Assembly (NCBI GenBank): GCA_046156035.1
Contig: JBJXEW010000033.1
Coordinates: 16,027 to 80,026 of the forward strand
Origin: JAEUIX01 sp046156035
GTDB taxonomy: Bacteria; Planctomycetota; Phycisphaerae; Phycisphaerales; UBA1924
Direction: 5' to 3'
DNA: 64,000 bases
Below are positions 27,317 to 36,053 of the stretch, piece by piece. The notes below the pieces were generated by a model. That model worked only from the letters and a program-made list of their open reading frames with translations, was not told the origin of the DNA and did no database searches. Every line of letters starts with the position of its first letter. Within the stretch, counting starts at the first letter, position 1. Made by a program: the position numbers and the translations under genes.

Positions 27317-27401
27317 TTCCGGCCGGATTCTTGATCGGCCCCTCTCCGGGCCGATATGGAGCGGGTCTGCCCCCTCGCCCGCGCACCCACACGAGCATCG
27401 C

Positions 27402-28295
27402 ATGAACCGCACTTGTTCATCCCCCGCCCGGTCTCTGGGTACGGCACTCCTTCTCACCGGTGTGTGCACGCTGTGGGCCTGCAACAAGCAGGCCGATACG
27501 AACGAGCCCTTCATCGCCGAGTACCGCTCGGGGGATTACGGACAGGCCTATCGCGAGGCCGAGGCGCAGGCCCAGAACAGCGAAGGGGAAGCCAAGGACC
27601 GCGCATCGCTCATGGCCGGCCTGGCCGCGTACGCAGACCGCAGACCCGACACGGCCGAGCGCTGGCTCACACCGCTCGCGGCCAACGCGAATCCCGAAAT
27701 CTCCGGCACCGCCGGGTGGACGCTCGGTCTGATCGCCCTTGACCGCGGCAGCAACGCCAAAGCGGCCAGCCTGCTCCCGCCCGCCGCGGAGAAACTCCGG
27801 GGCGACGACGCCGCGAAGGCCAACATCGCCGCGGGCGATGCGTTCTCTCGCCTGGGGCGCGCACCGCAGGCGCGTGAGGCGTATCAGGCGGCTGTGAACG
27901 CGGCCACAATCGAATCGACCCGCGGCGATGCTCGCCAACGCCTGACCAACGCGGGCACGGGCAGTGCCACGCCGACGGGACAGGTCGTGGGCTCATCCCT
28001 CGCGCCGCCACTGCCCCAGCCGGTCGTTGTTTCACGCGGCTTCACCGGCAACGCGTACATCATCCAACTCGCGGCGGTGGGCGACCCGGGCAAGGCCGCG
28101 AGTCTGGCGAACTCCGCCGCGCCCGCCGCGCAGAAGGCTGGCCAGCCCCGGCCGATCGTGGCCGCCACAACCGACCGCAAGAGCGGCCGGACGCTGTACG
28201 GCGTGCAGATCGGCCCTTTCCCCTCGCGCCCGGCGGCCGAAGCGGCCCTGCGCCAGACCGGCCTTGCCGGCACCGTGATGGCCGCGGCACGCTGA
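27402..28295 (+). CDS. SPOR-domain lipoprotein with TPR-like repeats
   Basis: 297 aa. A signal peptide ends with a lipobox at LWAC (about Cys27). Residues 35-190 are helical TPR-like repeats and the last 80 residues are a SPOR domain beginning NAYIIQLAAVGD and containing TLYGVQIGPFPSRPAAEAAL. SPOR domains bind denuded peptidoglycan glycan strands, often at division sites. It is probably attached to a membrane and contacting the wall. Confidence 0.82.
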   Translation: MNRTCSSPARSLGTALLLTGVCTLWACNKQADTNEPFIAEYRSGDYGQAYREAEAQAQNSEGEAKDRASLMAGLAAYADRRPDTAERWLTPLAANANPEISGTAGWTLGLIALDRGSNAKAASLLPPAAEKLRGDDAAKANIAAGDAFSRLGRAPQAREAYQAAVNAATIESTRGDARQRLTNAGTGSATPTGQVVGSSLAPPLPQPVVVSRGFTGNAYIIQLAAVGDPGKAASLANSAAPAAQKAGQPRPIVAATTDRKSGRTLYGVQIGPFPSRPAAEAALRQTGLAGTVMAAAR

Positions 28296-28398
28296 AACCG
28301 TCCATAATCACGGGGCCGGCGGGAACTGGCATGGCCGTGAACCGGTATAGACCTCGCGGAGAGTCCCCGTCCGCTGGCTCTGCGTACAGGTTCAGCCC

Positions 28399-29451
28399 AT
28401 GCACACCCGTGAACATCGCGCTTGGCTTCTGCCCCTTGCGGTGCTGGGCATCGTGCACGGCGCGGCAGCCGGCCCGGCACCAGACGACAAGCCCAGCACG
28501 CCGGGCACACCGCCCGCAACAGCCACGCCGGCACTCACCGTTTCGCCCGCCGGCGTGGCGAGCGATGAGGCCGACCCCTTCGCACCGGTCGTGCGCGAGT
28601 TCAACCGGAAGCGGGCCCAGTTCGAGAAGGAACTACGGCAGATCCGCACCAAGCACTTCGCCAACACGCGCGGCATCGAAATCCGCCAAGCGGGCATCGC
28701 CAAGGTGCGTGCCTACACACAACCCGAAGCCTTCGCCCCCATGATCCGCATGTTCGCCCACGACGAGGCTGACGTGCGCGAGGCCGTGCTCGATCACCTC
28801 GCGGAACAGGCCGACGGGCGGGCGGATGCGGTGCTGGCGTGGCACGCCGTGCATGATGGTGACGAAACCCTGCGTGCCGCGTGCCGCGAGCGGCTGGTGA
28901 AGCGCTCGCAGAGCGGGCCCGTGGCGATCGAGACACAGTCCGTGATCGCCGGCGCGCTGGCATCGTCCGACCCCGCCGCGGCGGCCCAAGGGGGCGAACT
29001 GGCGGCCGCGCTCTCGCTGTACGAGGCGATGCCGATGATGATCCGTGCCCAGATCAACCAGCAGCAGGCCGCGCCGCCGGGGGGTGGGGGCGGCATCGGC
29101 GTGGGTGGAGCGGGCACCGGCTCGCAGGGCGACGGGGCACTTGCACTCATTGTGATAGGTCGCCAGACGACGTTCGTGGCCGACCTGACGCCGGTTGTCG
29201 GCCAGAGCGCCGTCGGGTTTGACCCGCAGATCGGCGTCATCGCCGAGGGCACGGTGCTGCGCGTGGTGGATGCCGTGGCGTTCCTGTACAACGCCTCGCT
29301 GCACAACACGCTCACGCGCTGGTCGTCTGCCGCGTGGGGCCAATCCACCGAGCACCTGGGGTGGGACCAGAACGCCTGGCTGGCGTGGTACGAGGACGAG
29401 TTTCTGCCGGATGTGGCACGCAAGGGCGCGCCGGCTATGCCCGCCCCGTGA
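28399..29451 (+). CDS. Secreted helical (HEAT-like) protein of unknown function
   Basis: 350 aa with a signal peptide (residues about 9-25) and a Pro/Thr-rich linker. Residues 65-200 are alpha-helical and contain HEAT-like repeats (for instance VREAVLDHLAEQADGRADAV). A Gly-rich stretch at about 225-245 separates a beta-rich end with VVDAVAFLYNASLHNTLTRW. I recognise no enzymatic motif. It is 103 bases after the SPOR lipoprotein on the same strand. Confidence 0.65.
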   Translation: MHTREHRAWLLPLAVLGIVHGAAAGPAPDDKPSTPGTPPATATPALTVSPAGVASDEADPFAPVVREFNRKRAQFEKELRQIRTKHFANTRGIEIRQAGIAKVRAYTQPEAFAPMIRMFAHDEADVREAVLDHLAEQADGRADAVLAWHAVHDGDETLRAACRERLVKRSQSGPVAIETQSVIAGALASSDPAAAAQGGELAAALSLYEAMPMMIRAQINQQQAAPPGGGGGIGVGGAGTGSQGDGALALIVIGRQTTFVADLTPVVGQSAVGFDPQIGVIAEGTVLRVVDAVAFLYNASLHNTLTRWSSAAWGQSTEHLGWDQNAWLAWYEDEFLPDVARKGAPAMPAP

Positions 29452-29500
29452 CCGTTGGGTGCCACCATCCTCCGAGTGGTGTTTGTGAAGCAGACAGACT

Positions 29501-29902
29501 TCAGCCCGCCCCATCGCTCTTCAGGCCGATCACTGACGCGATGGCCATCTGCTCCGTGTGGCTCAGCGAGATGAGCCACGAGCCGATGCCGCGTGTGGCG
29601 GCGGCGTTGGCCGCTTCGCCGGTGAGTTGCAGGCGCGGCTCGCCGCTGGCCAGCCGCACCACCTCCACCTGCGTCCAGGCGATCCCCTCCGCGAGGCCTG
29701 TGCCCAAGGCCTTCATGACGGCTTCTTTGGCCGCGAAGCGCGCCGCGAGGTGCTCAACCTTGCGCTTGGTGTTGGCGAGGCAGTATTCCTGCTCCGCCCG
29801 CGTGAAGCAGCGATCCAGGAACTTCTCGCCATGGTCCCGCAGCATCTCGCCGATGCGCGGCACCCAGACCAGATCCACACCGTGGGCCACCACGTTGCTC
29901 AC
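29501..29902 (-). CDS. acpS: Holo-acyl carrier protein synthase
   Basis: 133 aa. Transfers 4'-phosphopantetheine from CoA to apo-ACP. The Mg-binding Asp is in HGVDLVWVPRI (Asp10) and the Glu in RFAAKEAVMKALGTG; WLISLSHTEQMAIA is the late conserved strand. GTG start with AGAGG eight bases upstream, overlapping the stop of the FmdB-type gene by 4 bases (GTGA). It ends the long minus-strand chaperone run. Confidence 0.9.
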   Translation of the reverse strand: MSNVVAHGVDLVWVPRIGEMLRDHGEKFLDRCFTRAEQEYCLANTKRKVEHLAARFAAKEAVMKALGTGLAEGIAWTQVEVVRLASGEPRLQLTGEAANAAATRGIGSWLISLSHTEQMAIASVIGLKSDGAG

Positions 29903-30336
29903 CGCTTGGCCCTCTTGGCGGCCGAGCGGCTGGCGCATTTTTTGGGCGGTGCATTGTCGGGTTTTGCGGCGGCCTTGCGAGCGGAGTCGCCCGCGCGAGA
30001 TTCGCTCTTGGAGTCGCCCTTCGTCTCAGGCTTGCTGTCACTCTTCGCATCGCCCTTCGCGTCCGACGTTGAATCGGCCTTGGTGTCGGGCTTGGCGTCG
30101 GCCTTGGGCTCTGCGCCTTTCCTGTCCGCATCCGCGCTCTTCTGATACGCATCGGATCGGTAGTCGGTCTGGTAGAAGCCCGACCCCTTGAACAGGAGCG
30201 CCGCGCCCGTGCCGATGAGCCGCTCCAGGGTTTTCTTGCCGCACTCCGGGCACGTGCGGATGGGCTTGGCGAGCATGGACTGGAAGTGCTCGAACTCATG
30301 CTTGCAGGCCTTGCAGCGGTAGTCGTAGGTGGGCAT
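29899..30336 (-). CDS. FmdB family zinc-ribbon protein with a long charged tail
   Basis: 145 aa. The N-terminal 45 residues are the FmdB zinc ribbon: MPTYDYRCKACKHEFEHFQ with CxxC, then TCPECG. The following FKGSGFYQTDYR is also typical. Residues 65-145 are a low-complexity Lys/Asp/Ser/Ala tail, longer than in most homologues and probably disordered. It sits 3 bases after grpE and overlaps acpS, so the three form one transcription unit. Confidence 0.87.
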   Translation of the reverse strand: MPTYDYRCKACKHEFEHFQSMLAKPIRTCPECGKKTLERLIGTGAALLFKGSGFYQTDYRSDAYQKSADADRKGAEPKADAKPDTKADSTSDAKGDAKSDSKPETKGDSKSESRAGDSARKAAAKPDNAPPKKCASRSAAKRAKR

Positions 30337-30339
30337 GTT

Positions 30340-31017
30340 TCAGCCCCCTCCCGCGCCGGCCGCATCAGCGCCATCGGGCGCGCACCCGGGGTTCTCCGCG
30401 CCCTTGGCGATCGACACCTGCGCGGGCCGCACCACACGCCCCGAGAGTGAGTAACCCAGCCGCAGTGTCGCCACCACGCAGCCATCCCCGACGGTACTCG
30501 CGGGGACGTGCACGATCGCCTCGTGCTGGTTGGGGTCGAAGGCATCGCCGGGCGCGGGGCGGATGACCGCCACACCGTGGGCGCCCAGCACACGAAGCAA
30601 CTCGTCCTTGATCATCGCCACGCCGCCCATCACTTGCTTGGCAGTCGTCTTCTCCGCGTCCAGCCCCAGCGCCATGTCAAAGTGATCGACCACGGGCATG
30701 ACCGATTGCAGCACGCCCCGCACACCGAACTCGCGGGCCTGCTGCTCGTTGGTGAGCGACCGGCGCTGGTAGTTCTGGAACTCCGCAAGGGCGCGCTTGT
30801 GGGCCTCCTGCGCGGCATCACGCTCGCGCGTGAGCGCATCCACCCTGAGCGACAGATCATCGATCAGCGCGGCCGTTTCGTCCACCGTGTCGAGCCGCGC
30901 GGCCGCATCGGCGGCGCTGGGGTCTGCCGGCGCAGAGCCAGCCGCGCCCGGCTCCGCTCCGCGCGGGTCGGCAGGGTCAGGCTCGGGCTTGTTTCGCTTG
31001 AACGGGTTCATCGCCAT
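30340..31017 (-). CDS. grpE: GrpE nucleotide-exchange factor
   Basis: 225 aa. GrpE releases ADP from DnaK. After an acidic Pro/Ala N-terminal region (residues 1-40) comes a long coiled coil ending in LAEFQNYQRRS, then the four-helix part with LPVVDHFD-like VMPVVDHFDMAL, and the beta domain with FDPNQHEAIVHVP and GYSLSGRVVRPAQVSI. It lies between dnaJ and the FmdB-type gene. dnaK itself is not in the window. Confidence 0.93.
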   Translation of the reverse strand: MAMNPFKRNKPEPDPADPRGAEPGAAGSAPADPSAADAAARLDTVDETAALIDDLSLRVDALTRERDAAQEAHKRALAEFQNYQRRSLTNEQQAREFGVRGVLQSVMPVVDHFDMALGLDAEKTTAKQVMGGVAMIKDELLRVLGAHGVAVIRPAPGDAFDPNQHEAIVHVPASTVGDGCVVATLRLGYSLSGRVVRPAQVSIAKGAENPGCAPDGADAAGAGGG

Positions 31018-31087
31018 AGGACCATCGGTTCACTCTTCGTGTACGTCGCCTCGCCGAACCACATCCATTACCTGACTCCGTCACTTC

Positions 31088-32275
31088 TCATCCCAGCACA
31101 TCCTTGATCTTCTTCCAGAAACTCTGGGTCTCCGGCATCACGTTCTCGTTCTCGCTGGCGGCGTACTCGCGCAGAAGTTTCTCCTGCGCGCTGTTGAGTT
31201 TCTTGGGGATCTCCAGCCGCACCACGACGGCCATGTCGCCACGCCGCCCGCCGCGCAGATCCGGCATGCCCTTGCCGCCGATGCGGAACATGGCCCCGTG
31301 CTGCGTGCCGCGCGGGATGGTGAGTTTCTCGCGTCCGCCGTCGATGGTGGGCACCTCCACCTCGGCCCCCAGCACGGCCTTGGTGAACGAGACGGGCATG
31401 TGCAACACCAGGTGCTCGCCCTCGCGCTCGTACAGGTCGTGCTTTTTCACACGCACCACCACGTGCAGGTCTCCCCGCACGCCGGAGCCATCGCGAGATT
31501 CTTCCGGGGGCGGTGGTTCGCCTTCGCCCCGCACGCGCACCACCTGCCCATCGCTGATGCCCGGCGGAATGCGCACCGAAAGCGACCGCTTCTTGGGCGT
31601 GCGCCCCTTGCCGCGGCAGTCCGGGCAGAACTCCTTGATGATCTGCCCACGTCCGCCGCAGGCCGGGCAGGCTGTGACCATGCGGAACATGCCGCCCAGG
31701 CCGCTCTGCTGTACCCTTCCCTGCCCGCCGCAGGTGGCGCAGGTGATGGGCTTGGACCCCGCCTTGGCGCCTGAGCCCGTGCATTTCTCGCACACGTCCA
31801 GGCGCGTGAACTCCACATTCTTCTCGACACCCTTGAAGGCGTCTTCGAGGGAGATGATGGTCTCGTGCTCAAGGTCGTAGCCGCGTGCCTGACCGTGCCC
31901 GCGCCGCCCCCCACCACCGTTCATGCCGCCGAAAGGGTTCCCTCCCCCACCGCCGCCCCCGCCGGCGAAGATGTCGTTGAACATCGAGAAGATGTCATCA
32001 ACGTTCATGCGGCTGAAGTCGTGCTGGGCCGTTGCGCCCGCGCCCTTCAGCCCGGCGTGCCCGTGCTGGTCGTAGATCTTGCGCTTCTGGTCGTCGGAGA
32101 GGACCTCGTACGCCGCGGCCGCCTCCTTGAACTTGCCCTCCGCGGCGGCATCACCGGGGTTGCGGTCCGGGTGGTGCTTCATGGCCAGGCGGCGATAGGC
32201 GCGCTTGATCTCCTCCGCGTCCGCCTTTTTGTCGACGCCCAAGGTCTCGTAGTAGTCGCGCTGCACGGAAGGCAT
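31088..32275 (-). CDS. dnaJ: Chaperone DnaJ
   Basis: 395 aa, the usual full-length type. The J domain (residues 3-70) has HPDRNPGD, followed by a Gly/Phe/Met-rich linker (about 95-125). The zinc domain has four CxxCxGxG repeats: CEKCTGSG, CATCGGQG, CPACGGRG and CPDCRGKG. The C-terminal substrate-binding domains follow. It stimulates DnaK ATPase and delivers clients. grpE follows on the same strand 70 bases on. Confidence 0.95.
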   Translation of the reverse strand: MPSVQRDYYETLGVDKKADAEEIKRAYRRLAMKHHPDRNPGDAAAEGKFKEAAAAYEVLSDDQKRKIYDQHGHAGLKGAGATAQHDFSRMNVDDIFSMFNDIFAGGGGGGGGNPFGGMNGGGGRRGHGQARGYDLEHETIISLEDAFKGVEKNVEFTRLDVCEKCTGSGAKAGSKPITCATCGGQGRVQQSGLGGMFRMVTACPACGGRGQIIKEFCPDCRGKGRTPKKRSLSVRIPPGISDGQVVRVRGEGEPPPPEESRDGSGVRGDLHVVVRVKKHDLYEREGEHLVLHMPVSFTKAVLGAEVEVPTIDGGREKLTIPRGTQHGAMFRIGGKGMPDLRGGRRGDMAVVVRLEIPKKLNSAQEKLLREYAASENENVMPETQSFWKKIKDVLG

Positions 32276-32286
32276 GGGATTCAGGG

Positions 32287-32318
32287 GACGCAGAGACGCA
32301 GAGGCACAGAGAAGGACA
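32287..32318. repeat. Octamer tandem repeat upstream of dnaJ
   Basis: Four 8-base units are seen: GACGCAGA twice, GGCACAGA and GAAGGACA. Read on the minus strand it is of the type CTCTGTGCCTCTGCGTC, similar to the octamers at 40701-40724 before argG. Confidence 0.6.
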
Positions 32319-32319
32319 C

Positions 32320-33057
32320 CTAACCTACTTGACTCCCACCTTCATAGTGGAAATGAGTTACAGCCGTCGTGAACCTGCGCTTGAAATCCAACGTGCTGCG
32401 CTCTGGCCGTTCGAGTCGAAGGTGGCCGAGCCGCACGTTCGAGTCCCACGCGGACTCATCGAGTGCGTACGCCGAGAGGGTACCGGACGCACCAACTGAA
32501 GCAATCCATTTCTCGGCCAGAGTCTTCGTCTGCCAAACGCCGCAGGGAAACGCAGTCTCAGCAGCATTGAAGACCCACACAAGGCCCGACGAGGATCTCC
32601 AGTCGTATCGAGGCTGCTCATCGGCCGTAGGGGGCCGGAGCTGGGCGAGCCGGCATTTCTCGCTCATTCGCGGCAGCTTTGCGATTTCGTCAGGCGACAT
32701 CCGCTCGATGTCGCCAACTGCGATGCCGTGCGATCCGTTTGCCGACGCCGCGGCACCAACGCCGAATCTCTGGACAAGGCTACGGGCAACATTTAGGGAG
32801 ATGTAGTTCGGCCGCACGACCTGGTCTGGAGCATCATGAGACTCGTACCAGTCCTCCCAACCGCATTCAGGGCAAATGTCGCAGCAGTCCACGCTGTCAA
32901 GCGTGAATCCGCCACAGCACTCGCACCGAAACCGCTTTTTCCAAGGCTGCCACGGCAGCCTTTGGAAAGGCCGACGTGCCGAATCACGGCCCAGAAGCAC
33001 CTCAGTCTTCGCCACCCCTTGGTCAGTCGAAACGAGTTTGATTCCTGGCCGTGCCAT
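32320..33057 (-). CDS. CPCC-type cysteine-rich / DUF7710-like two-domain protein
   Basis: 245 aa. Residues 40-95 hold a Cys-rich zinc-ribbon region, FRCECCGGFTLDS with CDICPECGWEDW, followed by PNYISLNVARSLVQRFG, the layout of CPCC family proteins. Residues about 155-240 (LVWVFNAAETAFPCGVW, then WIASVGASGTLSAYALDES and HFHYEGG) look like DUF7710. Both domains are found in immunity-type or orphan genes of polymorphic toxin loci. The gene is visibly poorer in G+C than its neighbours, suggesting recent transfer. It lies between groEL1 and dnaJ. No toxin gene is adjacent. Confidence 0.65.
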   Translation of the reverse strand: MARPGIKLVSTDQGVAKTEVLLGRDSARRPFQRLPWQPWKKRFRCECCGGFTLDSVDCCDICPECGWEDWYESHDAPDQVVRPNYISLNVARSLVQRFGVGAAASANGSHGIAVGDIERMSPDEIAKLPRMSEKCRLAQLRPPTADEQPRYDWRSSSGLVWVFNAAETAFPCGVWQTKTLAEKWIASVGASGTLSAYALDESAWDSNVRLGHLRLERPERSTLDFKRRFTTAVTHFHYEGGSQVG

Positions 33058-33115
33058 TCAACGAACTCCTTGCCGACCACCCTCGGTGGCTTCGCAACTT
33101 CGTGGCACAACTCGC

Positions 33116-34729
33116 TCAGGAAATCGCCCCCACCGCCGGCTCGGCCTTGTCCTTGAGTTCGCAGATCATCACGCTCGTGGTCAGCATGAGGCCCGCGACG
33201 CTCGCGGCGTTCGTCAGGCTCGTCTTGGGCACCGTGGCCGCGTCGATGATGCCGGCCTTGACGAGGTCAACATATTCGCCCGTCTGGCCGTTGTAACCGA
33301 AGCCGCCGGACCCTTCCTTGATCTTCTCGACGACGATGTCGCCGTCGGTGCCGCAGTTGATGGCGATCTGGCGGGCGCAGGCCTCGACGGCCGTGTGCAC
33401 GATCTCGTAGCCGATCTTCTCATCGCCCTTGGCCTTGCCCATGGCCTTGGTGATGGCATCCTGCGTGCGGATGAGGGCCACGCCGCCGCCGGGGACGTAA
33501 CCGTCTTTGGCGGCGTGCCGGGTGGAGTGCAGGGCGTCGTCTACGGCGTCCTTCTTCTCCTTCATGGCCACCTCGCTGGCCCCGCCCACGGAGACGATGG
33601 CCACGCCGCCGGTGAGCTTGGCCAGGCGCTCCATGAACTTCTCTTTGTCGTAGTCGCTGGTGCTCTTGTCGTGCTGGGCCTTGATTTGCGCAGCGCGGCT
33701 GTCAATCTCGCTGCGCTTGCCCGCGCCCTCGATGATCGTGGTCTCGTCCTTGGTGACGATCACCTTCTTGGCGCGGCCAAGTTCGCTCAGTTCGATGGAC
33801 TCGAGCGAGCGGCCCAGGTCCTCTGCGATGAACGTGCCGCCGGTGAGCACAGCGATATCGCCGAGCATGGCCTTGCGACGGTCGCCGAAGCCGGGGGCCT
33901 TGACGGCGCAGATGCGGAGCGTGCCGCGCAAGCGGTTCACGACGAGCGCGGCCAGAGCCTCGCTCTCCACCTCTTCAGCGATCACCAGCACGGGCTTGCC
34001 GGCGACGGCGATCTTGTTCAGGAACGGCAGGAAGTCGGCCATGTTGGCGATCTTCTTCTCGTAGATCAGCACGTAGCAGTCTTCCAGCACGCACTCGGCG
34101 GTCTTGGGGTCGTTCATGAAGTACGGGGAGATGTAGCCCTTGTCGAAGGCCATGCCCTCGACGTATTCGAGCGTCGTTTCGGAGCCCTTGCCCTCCTCAA
34201 CCTCCACCACGCCCTCGGGGCCGACCTTGCTGATGGCCTCCGCGATCAACTCGCCGATCTTTGCATCGTGGCTGGCGGAGACCGTGGCGACCTTCATGTA
34301 GTCGGCCTTGCCCTTGCACTTGATGGCCATGGCATCGATCGCGTCCGCAGCGGCCTTGGCCGCGCCGTTGATGCCGCGCTGCACGAGCACGGGGTTTGCG
34401 CCCGCGGCGATGTGGCGGAGGCCTTCAAGGAAGATCGCCTCGGCCAGCACGGTCGCGGCGGTCGTGCCGTCGCCCGCCTCGTCGTTGGTCTTCTTGGCGA
34501 CCTCGTTCACCATCTTCGCGCCCATGCTCTCGAAGGGCTCGGGCAGCGTGATCTCACGCGCGACGGAGACGCCGTCGTTGGAGATGCTGGGGCCGCCGTA
34601 GGACTTCTGGAGGAGCACGTGGCGTGCGGTGGGGCCCATGGTGACCTTGACGGCCCGGGCCAGTTGCTGCACGCCGCGCTTCATCTCTTGAAGGGCGGCA
34701 TCGTTGAACATGATCTGCTTGGTTGCCAT
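33116..34729 (-). CDS. groL: Chaperonin GroEL, copy 1 (no GGM tail)
   Basis: 537 aa. GroEL motifs are present: AGDGTTAATVLAEA, GFGDRRKAML, GGVAIVSVGGASEVAMKEKKD and PGGGVALIR. The N-terminus is divergent (VTMGPTARHVLLQKSYGGPSISNDG instead of the common LGPKGRNVVLdKsfG). It ends with KAEPAVGAIS and lacks the Gly-Met tail that copy 2 has, which suggests a specialised ring. It follows groES on the same strand after a 142-base gap containing unusual AT-rich repeats. Confidence 0.95.
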   Translation of the reverse strand: MATKQIMFNDAALQEMKRGVQQLARAVKVTMGPTARHVLLQKSYGGPSISNDGVSVAREITLPEPFESMGAKMVNEVAKKTNDEAGDGTTAATVLAEAIFLEGLRHIAAGANPVLVQRGINGAAKAAADAIDAMAIKCKGKADYMKVATVSASHDAKIGELIAEAISKVGPEGVVEVEEGKGSETTLEYVEGMAFDKGYISPYFMNDPKTAECVLEDCYVLIYEKKIANMADFLPFLNKIAVAGKPVLVIAEEVESEALAALVVNRLRGTLRICAVKAPGFGDRRKAMLGDIAVLTGGTFIAEDLGRSLESIELSELGRAKKVIVTKDETTIIEGAGKRSEIDSRAAQIKAQHDKSTSDYDKEKFMERLAKLTGGVAIVSVGGASEVAMKEKKDAVDDALHSTRHAAKDGYVPGGGVALIRTQDAITKAMGKAKGDEKIGYEIVHTAVEACARQIAINCGTDGDIVVEKIKEGSGGFGYNGQTGEYVDLVKAGIIDAATVPKTSLTNAASVAGLMLTTSVMICELKDKAEPAVGAIS

Positions 34730-34735
34730 GGGAGG

Positions 34736-34860
34736 GTTCCAAATCACCAAATATGCAAATGGACAAATGGCCAAATCGAACGAAGAACTCTGCGAACGCG
34801 GGCGAGCCGCTCACTGTGGGATCATTTGGTCATTTGGCCATTTGAGATTTGGCCATTTGA
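34736..34860. repeat. AT-rich inverted and direct repeats between groES and groEL1
   Basis: CAAATGGCCAAATC (34764-34777) and its perfect inverted copy (34846-34859) flank the region, and a 15-base unit is repeated in tandem at 34831-34845 and 34846-34860 with one mismatch. Further CCAAAT/ATTTGG words fill the ends. A transcript could fold the two arms into a long hairpin in front of the groEL1 start. The base composition is unlike the surrounding sequence. Confidence 0.75.
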
Positions 34861-34871
34861 CCGCGCAGCGG

Positions 34872-35162
34872 TCAGCCTTCAAGCACGCCCAGGAGTTCAC
34901 TCTCCTTGATGATGAGGTGCTTGTCGCCCTTGATCTCCACCTCGCTGCCAGCGTACTTGCCGTAGACGACGGTGGCACCGACGCGCACGCTCATCTCGGC
35001 GCGCTTGCCGTTGTCCAGCCGCTTGCCGGGGCCGACGGCGACCACCTTGCCGCGCACGGGCTTCTCTTTGGCGGCCTCGGGGAGGTAGATGCCCGAAGCG
35101 GTCTTGGACTCGGCTTCGATGGGCTTGACAAGGACGCGGTCTTCAAGGGGCTTGATGGCCAT
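34872..35162 (-). CDS. groES: Co-chaperonin GroES
   Basis: 96 aa. Forms the heptameric lid of GroEL. It starts MAIKPLEDRVLVKPIEAESK, has the mobile-loop stretch KTASGIYLPEAAKEKP, then VRGKVVAVGPG, and ends with HLIIKESELLGVLEG. GGAGA lies eight bases upstream of the ATG. The ATG overlaps no upstream gene; dedA ends 94 bases before it. Confidence 0.95.
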   Translation of the reverse strand: MAIKPLEDRVLVKPIEAESKTASGIYLPEAAKEKPVRGKVVAVGPGKRLDNGKRAEMSVRVGATVVYGKYAGSEVEIKGDKHLIIKESELLGVLEG

Positions 35163-35213
35163 GATGGGTATCTCCGAAACAGGCTTCACAAGGAACAGGC
35201 TCTCGAACGATTC

Positions 35214-35236
35214 GTGCCGGGCATCGGCCCCGGCAC
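35214..35236 (-). promoter_or_regulatory. Stem-loop in the dedA-groES gap
   Basis: GTGCCGGG-catcggc-CCCGGCAC is a perfect 8-bp stem with a 7-base loop, about 50 bases before the groES start. It has no T-run, so it is either a weak terminator of dedA or a leader structure of groES. No CIRCE element is seen here. Confidence 0.45.
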
Positions 35237-35256
35237 GCAGGAATCTCTCAACGCGA

Positions 35257-35970
35257 TCAGGAAATCGATGTGCTGCGCACCGCCCGGTGCTCAGACCGGG
35301 CCTTGAGCACCTCATACACGACGGGCAGCACCGACACCACGATGATGCCGATGATGACGAGTTCGAAGTTCTTCTTGACGAACGGGATGTTGCCGAAGAG
35401 CACGCCCGCCCCCACGCACACACCCACCCACAGGAACGCGCCCGCGACGTTGTAGAGCACGAACTTGCCGTACGTCATTGCACCGGCACCAGCCACGAAC
35501 GGAACAAACGTGCGCACGATCGGCACGAAGCGCCCCAGGATCACCGCCTTGCCGCCGTACTTCTCGAAAAAGGCGTGGGCACGGTCCAGGTGCTGGCGAT
35601 TCAGCGCCCGCTCGATGAACGTCGGCACGTGGTCGGGCGCCGGGTTCTTGTTGAACACGCGTGGCCCGATGTACTTGCCGATGTGGTAGTTCACCGCATC
35701 GCCGATGATCGCCGCGACGATGAGCACGCCCGAAACAATCCAGACATTGAACGCGGCCTTGCCCGTCTCCTTGTCCGGCACGCTGAGCGCACCGACCGTG
35801 AAGAGCAGCGAATCGCCCGGCAGGAACGGCAGGAGAACGAGGCCCGTTTCCGCGAAGATGATGGCAAACAGCAGGCCGTACACCCACGGACCGTGATTCC
35901 CCACGAACGCCGTGAGGAAGCCGGGGATGTCCGTAAAGAACTGCCTCAGACTTTCGAAGAGTTCCTGCAT
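35257..35970 (-). CDS. DedA/SNARE-associated family membrane protein
   Basis: 237 aa with about five hydrophobic segments. The family motifs FAETGLVLLPFLPGDSLLF near the N-terminus and FEKYGGKAVILGRFVPIVR in the middle are intact, with the conserved acidic and Arg residues. DedA proteins act in membrane lipid recycling (undecaprenyl phosphate or phospholipid translocation) and proton-motive homeostasis; the exact substrate here is open. Confidence 0.9.
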   Translation of the reverse strand: MQELFESLRQFFTDIPGFLTAFVGNHGPWVYGLLFAIIFAETGLVLLPFLPGDSLLFTVGALSVPDKETGKAAFNVWIVSGVLIVAAIIGDAVNYHIGKYIGPRVFNKNPAPDHVPTFIERALNRQHLDRAHAFFEKYGGKAVILGRFVPIVRTFVPFVAGAGAMTYGKFVLYNVAGAFLWVGVCVGAGVLFGNIPFVKKNFELVIIGIIVVSVLPVVYEVLKARSEHRAVRSTSIS

Positions 35971-36053
35971 GCATCTCTACCCAACCCGCCGAACTCGACA
36001 CGCGGCCGTCGCGGGCCGCCGCGCTCACACAAATCCGAACACGAACAATCCGC

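Noticed and set aside
32876..34909. 677-codon plus-strand frame opposite groEL1
   Set aside because: Antisense to groEL1 and without domain features.
34736..35256. CIRCE/HrcA operator near groES-groEL1
   Set aside because: No TTAGCACTC-N9-GAGTGCTAA or close variant is seen there or upstream of groEL2.
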